Source of the DNA: a virus
Strand: one strand, 5' to 3'
Virus record (IMG/VR): IMGVR_UViG_3300020172_001601
Coordinates: 276,342 to 340,341 of that record
DNA: 64,000 nt
Shown: positions 1-6,558 of the stretch, one piece after another
How the letters are laid out: each line of letters begins with the position of its first letter
How positions within the stretch are numbered: the first letter of the stretch is position 1
The notes under the pieces: generated by a model
What the model was told of the DNA's origin: nothing
Seen by the model: the letters and a program-made list of their open reading frames with translations, nothing else
The model's database searches: none
Made by a program: the position numbers and the translations under genes

Positions 1-67
1 GCCCGGCTGCGAAGGCAGATGTAGGTCCAGTGTACCCTAGTGGGTGTCACCTAACGGGAGAAGTCGA

Positions 68-238
68 ATGTGGTATGTGATCCAAGATGACGATGGACCA
101 TTCCTGACGAATGAAACGCCTGCGGAAACAGATGTGATTCTGTTCCAAGGCACTATTGTCGAGGCCGAACGAGCCTTGCAGCGTGCTTGTGAAGATTGGG
201 AATCCGAACACGACGACATGAACGAGGACTTTCAATGA
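68..238 (+). CDS. Small acidic protein, unknown function (56 aa)
   Basis: First gene of the array. The start is ATG 68, because GGGAGAAG lies just upstream; an in-frame GTG at 44 lies inside the leader and lacks a ribosome-binding site. The product is acidic, ends in DDMNEDFQ and shows no motif I recognise. Its TGA overlaps the ATG of the next gene (ATGA), which implies translational coupling. Confidence 0.75.
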   Translation: MWYVIQDDDGPFLTNETPAETDVILFQGTIVEAERALQRACEDWESEHDDMNEDFQ

Positions 239-642
239 TTTTTGTAAGCGTCACAAAGAATGACGGCCAAGCCGTTGTTTCGATCAACGCTGCTCAGGAA
301 AGGAAGTATTTTCCTTTGACGAAGCGGGGTTGTATTGCTGCGGGTAAGTGGCTGGCTGAGATCGGAGCGGATAGTTGGAGCAATAGTTCCAGCGTTGACT
401 TCCCGAAAGAAGTCAAGCCTCGCTTCCGGCACAATGTTTCAGACCTGATGACTGAGGGCTTTCGGTCGGTGCCGCCTGTGGTCCAAGAGACTGTGGTTGG
501 CGACTACGAAATTCGTGGCAATCAATACGTTGCGATTGCCATCAACGTCAAGAACCCGAAGGACTCTCATTACTTCGACCCCGATGTGAACAACAACGCC
601 TTTATTCGAGCCTGTGGTTGGGCTTATGAACCGGAGGACTAA
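235..642 (+). CDS. Unknown protein, 135 aa
   Basis: Starts at ATG 235 in an ATGA overlap with the preceding stop, behind GAGGA. The sequence begins MIFVSVTKNDGQAVVSIN and looks like a soluble mixed alpha/beta protein with no membrane segment or metal motif. It shares a transcript with the genes on either side, since no GTGTACCC element separates them. I do not recognise the family. Confidence 0.75.
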   Translation: MIFVSVTKNDGQAVVSINAAQERKYFPLTKRGCIAAGKWLAEIGADSWSNSSSVDFPKEVKPRFRHNVSDLMTEGFRSVPPVVQETVVGDYEIRGNQYVAIAINVKNPKDSHYFDPDVNNNAFIRACGWAYEPED

Positions 643-894
643 ATGTCTTTTCCAAAAGACGGGACAGTGTTAAATGGGGCATTCTGGCTAAATGGGGAAT
701 CATGGCTAATCATGGAACCCCAAAAGCCACTGAATGAATATCTTGCACAATCATTGCAGGAGCAGCGGCAATACATTGAACGCCTGACCAAAAGGGCAGA
801 CGCACTGGAACAATGGCTGGCTAGGTCCAGTGTACCCTCAAGGGCAAGGAGAACAAAACATGGCAAGTCCTTGGAACGTGGTGGAACTGGTTGA
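643..894 (+). CDS. Unknown 83-aa protein whose C-terminus is encoded by the repeat element
   Basis: Starts at ATG 643, directly after the previous TAA and behind GGAGGA. The N-terminal two thirds includes a helical stretch around QSLQEQRQYIERLTKRADAL. The frame misses the TAG usually supplied by the intergenic element and reads through it as ARSSVPS, ending at TGA 892-894. It therefore overlaps the next gene by 35 bases. The basic tail may be an accident of cassette joining. Function unknown. Confidence 0.6.
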   Translation: MSFPKDGTVLNGAFWLNGESWLIMEPQKPLNEYLAQSLQEQRQYIERLTKRADALEQWLARSSVPSRARRTKHGKSLERGGTG

Positions 895-1297
895 GAAGCC
901 GAAAGGCAGTGTTGGCATGAGTCTGGCTGAGGCCGACAAGTTGCTGCGAACTGCGGGATATTTGCAAGGTGATTGGGACTATTTGAAGGACTATCACTTT
1001 GCGAAGTACGTTTACTTCGACATCAACACAGTGGAAGACGTGGAAGCCTTCCTTGTGAAGCTGGACAAGGACAACGAAGACCATACGAAACCTGGGCCAT
1101 TCCGATGGGGCTGCTCGAAGGCGAAGGGCATTCGGTCCTATTTGAAGAATGAAACATGGAAGAAGGACGAAACTTGGCTAAGGGCAGCAATATCCCACAA
1201 TCGTCGCATCATTTGTTCCTGCCATGAGGGTGGGTCATATAAGCGACGGGATGAACTGCCGATTGGTCATCAAGAGAGGCCGTGGGGGATGAAGTAG
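860..1297 (+). CDS. Unknown 145-aa protein with SPWxVVELVE motif
   Basis: ATG 860 is chosen because AAGGAGA lies just upstream; the frame also runs back to a GTG inside the repeat element. The N-terminus (SPWNVVELVEKPK) recurs inside the 274-aa protein encoded at 3267-4091, so the two share a small module. The C-terminal part is rich in Trp, Lys and His and has a CSC sequence. The stop TAG is the first triplet of the next intergenic element. Function unknown. Confidence 0.75.
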   Translation: MASPWNVVELVEKPKGSVGMSLAEADKLLRTAGYLQGDWDYLKDYHFAKYVYFDINTVEDVEAFLVKLDKDNEDHTKPGPFRWGCSKAKGIRSYLKNETWKKDETWLRAAISHNRRIICSCHEGGSYKRRDELPIGHQERPWGMK

Positions 1298-1349
1298 GTC
1301 CAGTGTACCCTAGCTGGTGTTGAGAGAACGAACTCGAACTGGAGAAATC

Positions 1350-2060
1350 ATGAAAGAACTCGAAGCTGCGTTGAACGAAGAGTTGGCGAAGGTGCTGGGT
1401 GCAAAGCACAACTGGATGGGCGTGATTGCCGGGGTTGCCGGTCGCCGAGCCAGTGAGTTTGCCCGGACGAAGAACGGTTTGCTGGAAGACGTTGTGACCG
1501 ACGTGACTGGCGACATCATTCTTCAGGCGAAGGAAGGCAAGCTGGCGGGTGCGGTGATTCGTGCCAAGGAAGCATCCCATACGGATGAAGAACTGGTGGA
1601 GAACTTACGGCACGTCGTCATGAAGGCGGCGTTCTACCGGGTGAGTGATGCCATGAAGTGGCGCTATCGCAGCGGCACTCAGTTCAGCCAGATCAGTGCT
1701 GAGAATGACTTCTCCGAGACTGTGGAAGCTCGCCCGGAAACCGAAACCGACTTGACCTATTACACGGACCTGTTGGTGAATGAGTTGGAAGTGATGGCGA
1801 CTGCTGCCGACTGGAAGCACAATCGCACCGGGAACCCCAGCTATCCGAAGCAGGCGAAGCGGTTACGGAAGTCCAAGGAAATGGTGCCGGATCGGGTCGA
1901 GGGGATGGCGTTGAAGGATTTGATGGAGAAGTACAGCGTCGGCAGCAAGGGCGGGATGCAACAGCATCTTGACGACATTGGGCAGGCACTTGCCCGTGTT
2001 GCCGGTCGGCTGGGTGATCCTACCTTGGTTCGAGGGACCAAGGGGATCGAGGTTGCTTAG
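1350..2060 (+). CDS. Possible sigma-70/ECF-like transcription factor (236 aa)
   Basis: ATG 1350 follows CTGGAGAAA. Residues about 44-110 (LLEDVVTDVTGD... then a helix ending SDAMKWRYR) resemble the pattern of sigma region 2. Residues about 184-222 (VEGMALKDLMEKYSVGSKGG...) look like a region 4 helix-turn-helix with the usual loop between. I rely on pattern resemblance only; catalytic-type signatures do not exist for this family, so the call is weak. If right, it is a candidate for recognising the surrounding repeated elements. A helical DNA-binding protein of another kind is the alternative. Confidence 0.4.
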   Translation: MKELEAALNEELAKVLGAKHNWMGVIAGVAGRRASEFARTKNGLLEDVVTDVTGDIILQAKEGKLAGAVIRAKEASHTDEELVENLRHVVMKAAFYRVSDAMKWRYRSGTQFSQISAENDFSETVEARPETETDLTYYTDLLVNELEVMATAADWKHNRTGNPSYPKQAKRLRKSKEMVPDRVEGMALKDLMEKYSVGSKGGMQQHLDDIGQALARVAGRLGDPTLVRGTKGIEVA

Positions 2061-2114
2061 GTCCAGTGTACCCTAGTGGGTGTAACAACCCACTAGACTT
2101 TGCGAGGGAATCAA

Positions 2115-2399
2115 ATGCCAAAAGGTCAATTGCCAAAAGATCAAATTGTATATCAGGTCGTCACTAAAGGTGGCGGCGTTGATGGTCGGGACCATACTGA
2201 CAAGGGCGGCAACATCAAGTTCGCATCCTTTGATCGTGCCGAAGCTGAGAAGCAAGTCACGGCATGGGATGACCTGAAGTTGGTTGCCATGAGTGGCAAA
2301 GAATTGCTGGCCCTTAAAAAGAAGGTCTTGGCAAAGTTGGACGGTGTTGAAAAGCTGGTGCTTGAGTTGCCCGCAACGGTGCGGACGAACAATTGGTAG
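2115..2399 (+). CDS. Unknown 94-aa protein
   Basis: ATG 2115 follows GCGAGGGA. The protein is basic at the N-terminus (MPKGQLPKDQIVYQVV) with an amphipathic helical middle (RAEAEKQVTAWDDLKLV). Its leader forms a perfect hairpin from the intergenic element: CTAGTGGGT pairs with ACCCACTAG at about 2074-2097. The stop TAG is supplied by the next element. Function unknown. Confidence 0.75.
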   Translation: MPKGQLPKDQIVYQVVTKGGGVDGRDHTDKGGNIKFASFDRAEAEKQVTAWDDLKLVAMSGKELLALKKKVLAKLDGVEKLVLELPATVRTNNW

Positions 2400-2455
2400 G
2401 TCCAGTGTACCCTAGTGGGTGTAACAGCCCACTGGACTTTGCGAGGAAGTGAACC

Positions 2456-2782
2456 ATGCGATTGAGATATGACTATTCAACAAAGATGTGCCGTGACCGA
2501 TTCGCAAGGATCGAGAAACTCGGCAAGATCAAGTTGGTGCGGGGCTATCGCTACTTTGGCCGGTACAACACGAGCCATGAAGCGGTGCTAGTTGTCGGAG
2601 AGAACGGCACTGCACGCTTCGGCGGGTTGTTGTGGGGTTATGGTGGCGAAGGTCCACGGGGATTGCAGGAACTATTGTTGAAGCTGAATGTGCCAGCGGC
2701 ACAAGCTGAAGCGATTGCTTTCTCAACACCCCGGAAGGATGAGATCGGCGAAGACTGGCGGCTGGTGCTGCCGGTCAACTAG
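2456..2782 (+). CDS. Unknown 108-aa protein
   Basis: ATG 2456 behind GCGAGGAAG. The central part is glycine- and tyrosine-rich (KLVRGYRYFGRYN, GGLLWGYGGEG). No membrane segment or catalytic motif is evident. The leader again carries a short hairpin using element sequence (AGTGGG with CCCACT). The stop TAG is the start of the next element. Function unknown. Confidence 0.75.
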   Translation: MRLRYDYSTKMCRDRFARIEKLGKIKLVRGYRYFGRYNTSHEAVLVVGENGTARFGGLLWGYGGEGPRGLQELLLKLNVPAAQAEAIAFSTPRKDEIGEDWRLVLPVN

Positions 2783-2844
2783 GTCCAGTGTACCCTAGTG
2801 GGTGTGCTGGTGAGTGTTTCAAAACCCTGTTTCGGAGAGATCGA

Positions 2845-3111
2845 ATGAGCAAGTCAAGTGCAGTTGTGGTTGTTGGTCGTGGCCGTCCTGAGCAGTACAG
2901 CGCCGGATTCATCCGTGCCTTCAAGGTGATCGTGCGGAAGCACGGTTTGCTGGCGGGTCGGGAGTTCATCAACGCCAACGGCGTGACGGTCGGCGGGAAG
3001 CATCGGGACGTGAGCATCAGCTTGCCGACCCTGAGCAAGTACGTCAAACGTGATGAAGTCGGTGGCAAGGCCGTGCCTCTCTTCCGTGGTCGTCCTACGA
3101 AGGCAGCGTAA
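2845..3111 (+). CDS. Probable small DNA-binding protein with two GRP motifs (88 aa)
   Basis: ATG 2845 behind GGAGAGA. Both ends carry AT-hook-like GRP sequences (VGRGRPEQY and FRGRPTKAA). The middle has SLPTLSKYVKRDEVG, which looks like the recognition-helix part of a helix-turn-helix. The protein is strongly basic. DNA binding is inferred from these motifs; the target is unknown. The gene is followed by a 100-base non-coding segment with a strong hairpin. Confidence 0.55.
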   Translation: MSKSSAVVVVGRGRPEQYSAGFIRAFKVIVRKHGLLAGREFINANGVTVGGKHRDVSISLPTLSKYVKRDEVGGKAVPLFRGRPTKAA

Positions 3112-3125
3112 CCTTCGGGTATGCG

Positions 3126-3172
3126 GGGCAGGGAATGGTCCCTGCCCTATAGGGTGCTTGGCCTAGCCGAGC
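3126..3172 (+). terminator. Hairpins after the 88-aa gene (terminator-like, no U-tract)
   Basis: GGGCAGGGA (3126-3134) pairs perfectly with TCCCTGCCC (3139-3147) around an ATGG loop, followed by a second stem at about 3156-3172 (GCTTGGC/GCCGAGC). No T-run follows, so it may be a processing or factor-dependent site. The next element (3214) is an intermediate TCTAATGTACCC form, fitting a new transcription start. Confidence 0.45.
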
Positions 3173-3213
3173 AATAGCAATACCCAAATGAGAATCACTG
3201 GGCGGCGTTTAGG

Positions 3214-3225
3214 TCTAATGTACCC
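3214..3225 (+). promoter_or_regulatory. GTGTACCC-family element, TCTA form (candidate promoter)
   Basis: Core TCTAATGTACCC lies about 100 bases after the previous stop codon and not on it, downstream of a hairpin. It precedes the 274-aa gene. Promoter function is inferred from position. Confidence 0.5.
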
Positions 3226-3266
3226 TAGAGGGTGTTGAACACAACATCCTTGAATGCGAGGAAATC

Positions 3267-4091
3267 ATGAGTGGATTTGCAGTCGGAACGTATGTTGGCC
3301 CGGCTGGTGTTCGTCGGCTGTCTTATGAGGACGGGCTGGCGAAGCTGAAGGGAAAAGACCAGAAGAAGTTGGAAAACAACACCTATCTGGTGAAGGTGGA
3401 TGACAAGACGCTGGGCGTGAAACTTCACAATACCATCGTCGTCTACATCTTCAAGAGCGGGGTGTACCAACTGGACACGGGCGGTTGGCGTACCGTGACC
3501 TCAAAGGACCGCATCAACCGATATGGTCCAGCGACGGTGCATCAGAAGAACAACATTTGGTACATCGGTGACGGCATCTATGAGGATGGCGTCCGGGTCA
3601 ATGCTGAAGGCAAGGTGTTGACGCCGCAACGTGGGGTCAAGGTGGTCGAAGCGAAGAAACGCAAGCTGGACCGCATGGTGTTGAAATACATCAAGGGGTT
3701 CGGGGAGCATGTGATTCGCAACGGGTTGCAAGTGGATAAAGCTGACAAGCCCACCGAGCAATCGCCGTGGAAGGTCGTGGAGTTAGTTGAAGGCCCCAAG
3801 CCTATTGCTCCGGGGCCGGGAGACTGTTGGGCGTGTTACTTCGGTATCACGTCAGACGATCCCCTGAAAGAGCCACTAGGGGTCGAGCATCTGCTTGAGC
3901 ATATGCTCGAAGCATACTTCGTCCCCAGCTTACTCTGGAAGGCGATTGTGGCGAATGGGTATCAAAACCCCGGCTTCATCTGGCATAGCATTGCCAGCGA
4001 TGCCCGGCGTGGCGAAAGCCGGTTCCTAAGTCGTGTCCTGACTGCCTACTTCCGAAAGCGGAAACCGGCACTGTTGGACTTGATGGAATAA
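3267..4091 (+). CDS. Unknown 274-aa protein with SPWxVVELVE module
   Basis: ATG 3267 behind GCGAGGAAA; among the longest products of the array. Residues about 1-165 appear beta-rich. A linker then leads to SPWKVVELVEGPK, shared with the protein at 860-1297, followed by a Cys/Trp segment (GDCWACYFG) and a helical, His-rich C-terminus (GVEHLLEHMLEAYF). HLLEH is not a convincing metalloprotease HExxH because Glu is misplaced. It looks like a fusion of two modules. Function unknown. Confidence 0.7.
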   Translation: MSGFAVGTYVGPAGVRRLSYEDGLAKLKGKDQKKLENNTYLVKVDDKTLGVKLHNTIVVYIFKSGVYQLDTGGWRTVTSKDRINRYGPATVHQKNNIWYIGDGIYEDGVRVNAEGKVLTPQRGVKVVEAKKRKLDRMVLKYIKGFGEHVIRNGLQVDKADKPTEQSPWKVVELVEGPKPIAPGPGDCWACYFGITSDDPLKEPLGVEHLLEHMLEAYFVPSLLWKAIVANGYQNPGFIWHSIASDARRGESRFLSRVLTAYFRKRKPALLDLME

Positions 4092-4098
4092 AAAACAG

Positions 4099-4140
4099 GA
4101 ACCCGCCATGAACTGAATCATGTGCGGGTTCTCTTGATTT
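4099..4140 (+). terminator. Intrinsic terminator-like hairpin
   Basis: GAACCCGC (4099-4106) plus CATGA (4107-4111) pair with TCATG (4118-4122) and GCGGGTTC (4124-4131) around ACTGAA, with one bulged base, then TCTTGATTT. It lies directly after the 274-aa gene and before thioredoxin, which has no GTGTACCC element of its own. Confidence 0.65.
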
Positions 4141-4165
4141 ACAACTTGTGAAAGGCTGGTGGACA

Positions 4166-4465
4166 ATGAACGCTGTTGGATTGAAGAACTTTACTGAACA
4201 GGTGATAAACTCGCCTGAACCCGTGCTGGTTGACTTCTGGGCAAGTTACTGCGCTCCATGCCGGGCGTTAAAGCCGATCCTGAATGAAGTGTCAGCGACG
4301 GGGGCCAAGGTTGTGACGGTGGACATAACCGAGGAACCTGAACTGACTGCCCACTACGGCATCACTGCAATTCCTACGTTGGTCGTCTTCAAGGGCGGGC
4401 AACCGGGCCAGCGGGTTGTCGGGGTGAAGAAGAAGGACGAACTTCTGCAACTCATCAGTGCCTAA
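4166..4465 (+). CDS. trxA-like: Thioredoxin
   Basis: A 99-residue single-domain thioredoxin, near the usual family length. The redox motif is WASYCAPC with cysteines at residues 29 and 32; the cis-proline is at 70 in GITAIPTL, and the conserved buried Asp is in VDFWA (residue 23). It is a cytosolic thiol-disulfide reductant, in phages often serving ribonucleotide reductase or, as in T7, polymerase processivity. ATG 4166 follows GGTGGA; the frame extends to a GTG at 4148 with no ribosome-binding site. A second, diverged thioredoxin lies at 14415-14762. Confidence 0.93.
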   Translation: MNAVGLKNFTEQVINSPEPVLVDFWASYCAPCRALKPILNEVSATGAKVVTVDITEEPELTAHYGITAIPTLVVFKGGQPGQRVVGVKKKDELLQLISA

Positions 4466-4471
4466 ACCGTG

Positions 4472-4489
4472 TGCCGCCTTCGGGCGGCA
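4472..4489 (+). terminator. UUCG-loop hairpin after thioredoxin
   Basis: TGCCGCC-TTCG-GGCGGCA, an exceptionally stable hairpin directly after the thioredoxin stop, extended by flanking GTG/CAC. There is no T-run. It is followed at 4503 by a TCTAGTGTACCC element, consistent with a transcript boundary or 3'-end stabiliser. Confidence 0.5.
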
Positions 4490-4502
4490 ACACCTTGCGA
4501 AG

Positions 4503-4514
4503 TCTAGTGTACCC
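4503..4514 (+). promoter_or_regulatory. GTGTACCC-family element, TCTAG form
   Basis: Core TCTAGTGTACCC is separated from the previous stop codon by a UUCG hairpin. It is intermediate between the TCTATTG and TCCAGTG forms. Candidate promoter for the nuclease-like gene. Confidence 0.5.
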
Positions 4515-4547
4515 TACGGGGTGTTCCAAGAAAGAAGAGGAGCTACT

Positions 4548-5153
4548 GTGAATGAGCTTGCGATTGCACGCCCCGGAAGTCTTGATCCCCGAACCCGTGT
4601 TCGTCACGGCAGAGAACGTGAACGGCAGATCGCCGTTGCGTTGAAGGATCAAGTGGGCCTCCCCATTACTGATGCCACTGAGTTCGAGGACAAAGAACGC
4701 AAGGTTGACCGATGGATCGCCTATCCTTCGGGCCGAGTTGCCCTTCAGATCAAATACCGAGAAGTCGGGGAAGACCTTCTGTTCGAGGTCTACGACAAGT
4801 TCTTCGGTTGGGATGATCCGAAGAACAAGCTGGGCCGGGATATGTTCGGCGATGCCAAGGAGTACGCCGTGCTGCTGGCTGACCGTCATACCGTCGTGAT
4901 GGTTCCGACACAGCTTGCCAAGGATACCGTCGCCAAGATGACGGAGAAGGCACGCAAAGAAGGTTTCACGCATGGAGCGGTGAGTTCAACTCTCCGCTAC
5001 TATGTTCACGGCCTGAAGCTGGAATTGAAGGTCCAGCGTGATCCCGGCGACGGACGCCAGAAGATGGTGGCATACATCCCCGCCAGCTACTTCGTGGCCG
5101 AGGCTCAAGCCAAGGTTTACCAAGTGGCACTGCCGAAGAAGTGGCAATCGTAG
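4548..5153 (+). CDS. PD-(D/E)xK nuclease-like protein (201 aa)
   Basis: GTG 4548 follows AGGAG at ideal spacing; earlier in-frame codons lie inside the repeat element. A helix with GREREROIAVAL-type spacing (Glu 23 and 25) precedes KVDRWIAYPSGRVALQIKYR, giving Asp 54, Gln 67 and Lys 69. That is the E...D-x(n)-(E/Q)xK layout of PD-(D/E)xK nucleases and resolvases. The reaction would be metal-dependent DNA cleavage; the target cannot be read. The stop TAG starts the next element. The call rests on motif spacing only. Confidence 0.45.
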   Translation: MNELAIARPGSLDPRTRVRHGRERERQIAVALKDQVGLPITDATEFEDKERKVDRWIAYPSGRVALQIKYREVGEDLLFEVYDKFFGWDDPKNKLGRDMFGDAKEYAVLLADRHTVVMVPTQLAKDTVAKMTEKARKEGFTHGAVSSTLRYYVHGLKLELKVQRDPGDGRQKMVAYIPASYFVAEAQAKVYQVALPKKWQS

Positions 5154-5154
5154 C

Positions 5155-5203
5155 TCCAGTGTACCCTATGGGGTGTGAAGACAATATTGCACCCCATAGG
5201 GAG
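5155..5203 (+). promoter_or_regulatory. Element plus 12-bp palindrome that sequesters the ribosome-binding site
   Basis: TCCAGTGTACCC (5155-5166) overlaps a perfect palindrome: CCCTATGGGGTG pairs with CACCCCATAGGG around a 14-base loop. The 3' arm contributes bases of the AGGGAG that serves the next start, so translation of the 73-aa gene could be controlled by folding or by cleavage. The usual element continuation TAGTGGG is replaced by TATGGGG and the distal arm changes to match, which is covariation within the family. Confidence 0.6.
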
Positions 5204-5209
5204 ATGATG

Positions 5210-5431
5210 ATGAGCATTGAACGACAACTTGTGAAGGGAGTAACGACGACTGATGTTGCCGAAGTCGTCAAGGTCAATGAGTGCATTCGCTACATTGAAT
5301 CTTGCGGCTGGTTGTTGAAGCAACGTGCCAGGGGCTATTACTACTTTCGCAACGAAAACGCCAATGAAGGTCAGCGAGACATGACTTTTTCCTTGGCAGA
5401 ACTTCGGGAGGCATACCACAATGGATGGTAA
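5210..5431 (+). CDS. Unknown 73-aa protein
   Basis: The third of three consecutive in-frame ATGs (5210) has the best spacing to AGGGAG. The protein has a short helical start, then IRYIESCGWLLKQRARGYYYFRNEN. It could be a small wing- or HTH-type fold, but I see no firm signature. Its 3' end overlaps the next small gene by 11 bases. Confidence 0.7.
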   Translation: MSIERQLVKGVTTTDVAEVVKVNECIRYIESCGWLLKQRARGYYYFRNENANEGQRDMTFSLAELREAYHNGW

Positions 5432-5549
5432 AGTCAAAATAAGTCACAACTATTGGTGGGAAAACGCAGTGTATTACAGGCGTTCCATCTGCGGCGGCAA
5501 TATTCAGGTCTGGAACGGTCGAATATGGACTGATGCTGCCGAGTCCTGA
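5421..5549 (+). CDS. Micro-protein, 42 aa, unknown
   Basis: ATG 5421 behind GGGAG (5406-5410), overlapping the end of the previous gene. The product begins MDGKVKISHNYWWENAVYYR and is rich in Trp and Tyr. Its size, ribosome-binding site and overlap argue for a real translationally coupled gene. Function unknown. Confidence 0.55.
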   Translation: MDGKVKISHNYWWENAVYYRRSICGGNIQVWNGRIWTDAAES

Positions 5550-5605
5550 CTTATACTGACTATTGCATACCCTTCTCCATAGGGAGTATGGGGAAGAAAG
5601 TCAGG

Positions 5606-5617
5606 TCTATTGTACCC
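5606..5617 (+). promoter_or_regulatory. TCTATTGTACCC element (candidate strong promoter)
   Basis: Core in the TCTATTG form, 57 bases after the previous stop codon. What follows is not a credible protein gene but about 310 bases of highly structured sequence ending in a terminator, so it probably drives a non-coding RNA. Confidence 0.6.
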
Positions 5618-5926
5618 TAGCCGGTGTAATCGCAAATTACAACACCCAGCACGGGTGGAACGCCGAGAGCCACAGGAGTAAGCACAGAAAGCATCCTCGC
5701 TGCGAAAACAATCGAGGATCGACCCGGAATAAGCCGGTCAGACAGAGTGTGAAGGCAAGAGGGTAAGCCCCTCCCACAATATATCACTCTGAATCAGTGT
5801 GGCCACACTGAGTCTGATCGAACGAAGAAGGGCAGTGCCGAAACGACTGGACGGGCGAAAGTCAGTCACTTGCTGTTGCACAGTGCATCGAAGACCGAAG
5901 GGGACGCCCTTCGGTTTTTCTTTTTT
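5618..5926 (+). ncRNA. Structured non-coding RNA candidate, about 310 nt
   Basis: Bounded by a TCTATTGTACCC element and an intrinsic terminator. Readable helices include CACCC/GGGTG (about 5643-5657), ATCCTCG/CGAGGAT enclosing a purine-rich loop (about 5692-5718), GAGGG/CCCTC (about 5759-5770), CAGTGTGGCCACACTG (about 5796-5811) and GACTG/CAGTC (about 5848-5870). The one long open frame (5563-5766) crosses the element, has no ribosome-binding site and is unlike the neighbours. I looked for RNase P, tmRNA and 6S signatures and did not find them. Confidence 0.55.
5894..5926 (+). terminator. Intrinsic terminator of the 310-nt RNA
   Basis: ACCGAAGGG (5894-5902) and CCCTTCGGT (5907-5915) around GACG, followed by TTTTTC and TTTTTT. 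Confidence 0.9.
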
Positions 5927-5939
5927 CATTTTGTTTAGG

Positions 5940-5951
5940 TCTATTGTACCC
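5940..5951 (+). promoter_or_regulatory. TCTATTGTACCC element (candidate strong promoter)
   Basis: Directly follows the terminator's T-rich tail (TTTTGTTTAGG), ahead of the 62-aa gene at 5985. Confidence 0.6.
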
Positions 5952-5984
5952 TAGCTGGCACAACCCCTAACGAAAGGCAATGCG

Positions 5985-6173
5985 ATGAACGAACAAGAAT
6001 GGCTGGAAGCATTCAATGCCGAGTTCCTGCGTAAAACCGGCATCACATGGGCAGACGGTGGGCTGGAAGATCAGGACGCCATCAATCGCTACTTCCCGGA
6101 AGACGTGAAAGACGCTGTTCTCCAGCACATGGAGAAATACGACTTGGACGACGTGACCCAACTGTGGGCATAG
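5985..6173 (+). CDS. Acidic 62-aa protein, unknown
   Basis: ATG 5985 behind GAAAGGCAATGCG; an out-of-frame ATG at 5980 lies in the leader, and the same leader wording recurs before the gene at 12585. The protein is acidic and helical (WLEAFNAEFLRKTG... YFPEDVKDAVLQHMEKYDLDD). The stop TAG starts the next element. Confidence 0.75.
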   Translation: MNEQEWLEAFNAEFLRKTGITWADGGLEDQDAINRYFPEDVKDAVLQHMEKYDLDDVTQLWA

Positions 6174-6194
6174 GTCCAGTGTACCCTATTGGGT

Positions 6195-6325
6195 GTAATC
6201 GACCCGGCAACGCCCGAAAGATTCTAGGCAAGTACGGCGTAACCGTGACATTCCGATCATCCTGTTCACCGGCCTGCGGGTCAAAGGGGATAGAGAGTCG
6301 GGTCGATTACATTCTTTTTCTTTTA
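6195..6325 (+). ncRNA. Structured leader or small RNA closed by a 12-bp helix
   Basis: GTAATCGACCCG (6195-6206) pairs perfectly with CGGGTCGATTAC (6299-6310), enclosing 92 bases with at least one internal helix (ACGCC/GGCGT near 6209-6240). The closing helix is followed by TTCTTTTTCTTTT and then the AGGAG of the next gene. The U-rich tail makes the outer stem resemble a terminator, so this may be a riboswitch-like attenuator or a free small RNA. No known riboswitch consensus is apparent. Confidence 0.55.
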
Positions 6326-6337
6326 GGAGAACCTGCG

Positions 6338-6502
6338 GTGAAGAAAAAATACCTTATTGCTCTGCCTTCTTTCCCTAATTCCAAGGGATTCAATCATCGA
6401 ACCATTCTTGTCAGTGCAACCGACAAGAACGATGCCGTTAGCCTTGCCCGGCATTTGCGTCCGGGTGAAAACATTGGCGACATCAAGGAAGTGAACTACT
6501 AG
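6338..6502 (+). CDS. Small basic protein, 54 aa, unknown
   Basis: GTG 6338 with AGGAG at 6325-6329. Begins MKKKYLIALPSFPNSKG and contains VSATDKNDAVSLARHL. The open frame extends upstream through the structured leader, but only this start has a ribosome-binding site. The ribosome-binding site lies just beyond the 12-bp closing helix, so its expression could be coupled to folding of that RNA. The stop TAG starts the next element. Confidence 0.65.
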   Translation: MKKKYLIALPSFPNSKGFNHRTILVSATDKNDAVSLARHLRPGENIGDIKEVNY

Positions 6503-6558
6503 GTCCAGTGTACCCTAGTGGGTGTAACGATCACTCAACCCCTGCGAAAGAAACGACA

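Noticed and set aside
3267-4091. HxxEH-type metalloprotease in the 274-aa protein (HLLEH)
   Set aside because: The Glu position does not fit HExxH, and no third ligand is apparent.
5563-5766. 67-codon open frame overlapping the 310-nt RNA
   Set aside because: It runs through the element and the RNA helices, lacks a ribosome-binding site and has no similarity to its neighbours.
5618-5926. RNase P RNA, tmRNA or 6S RNA
   Set aside because: The conserved sequences of these RNAs were not found, though helices are abundant; a covariance-model search would settle it.
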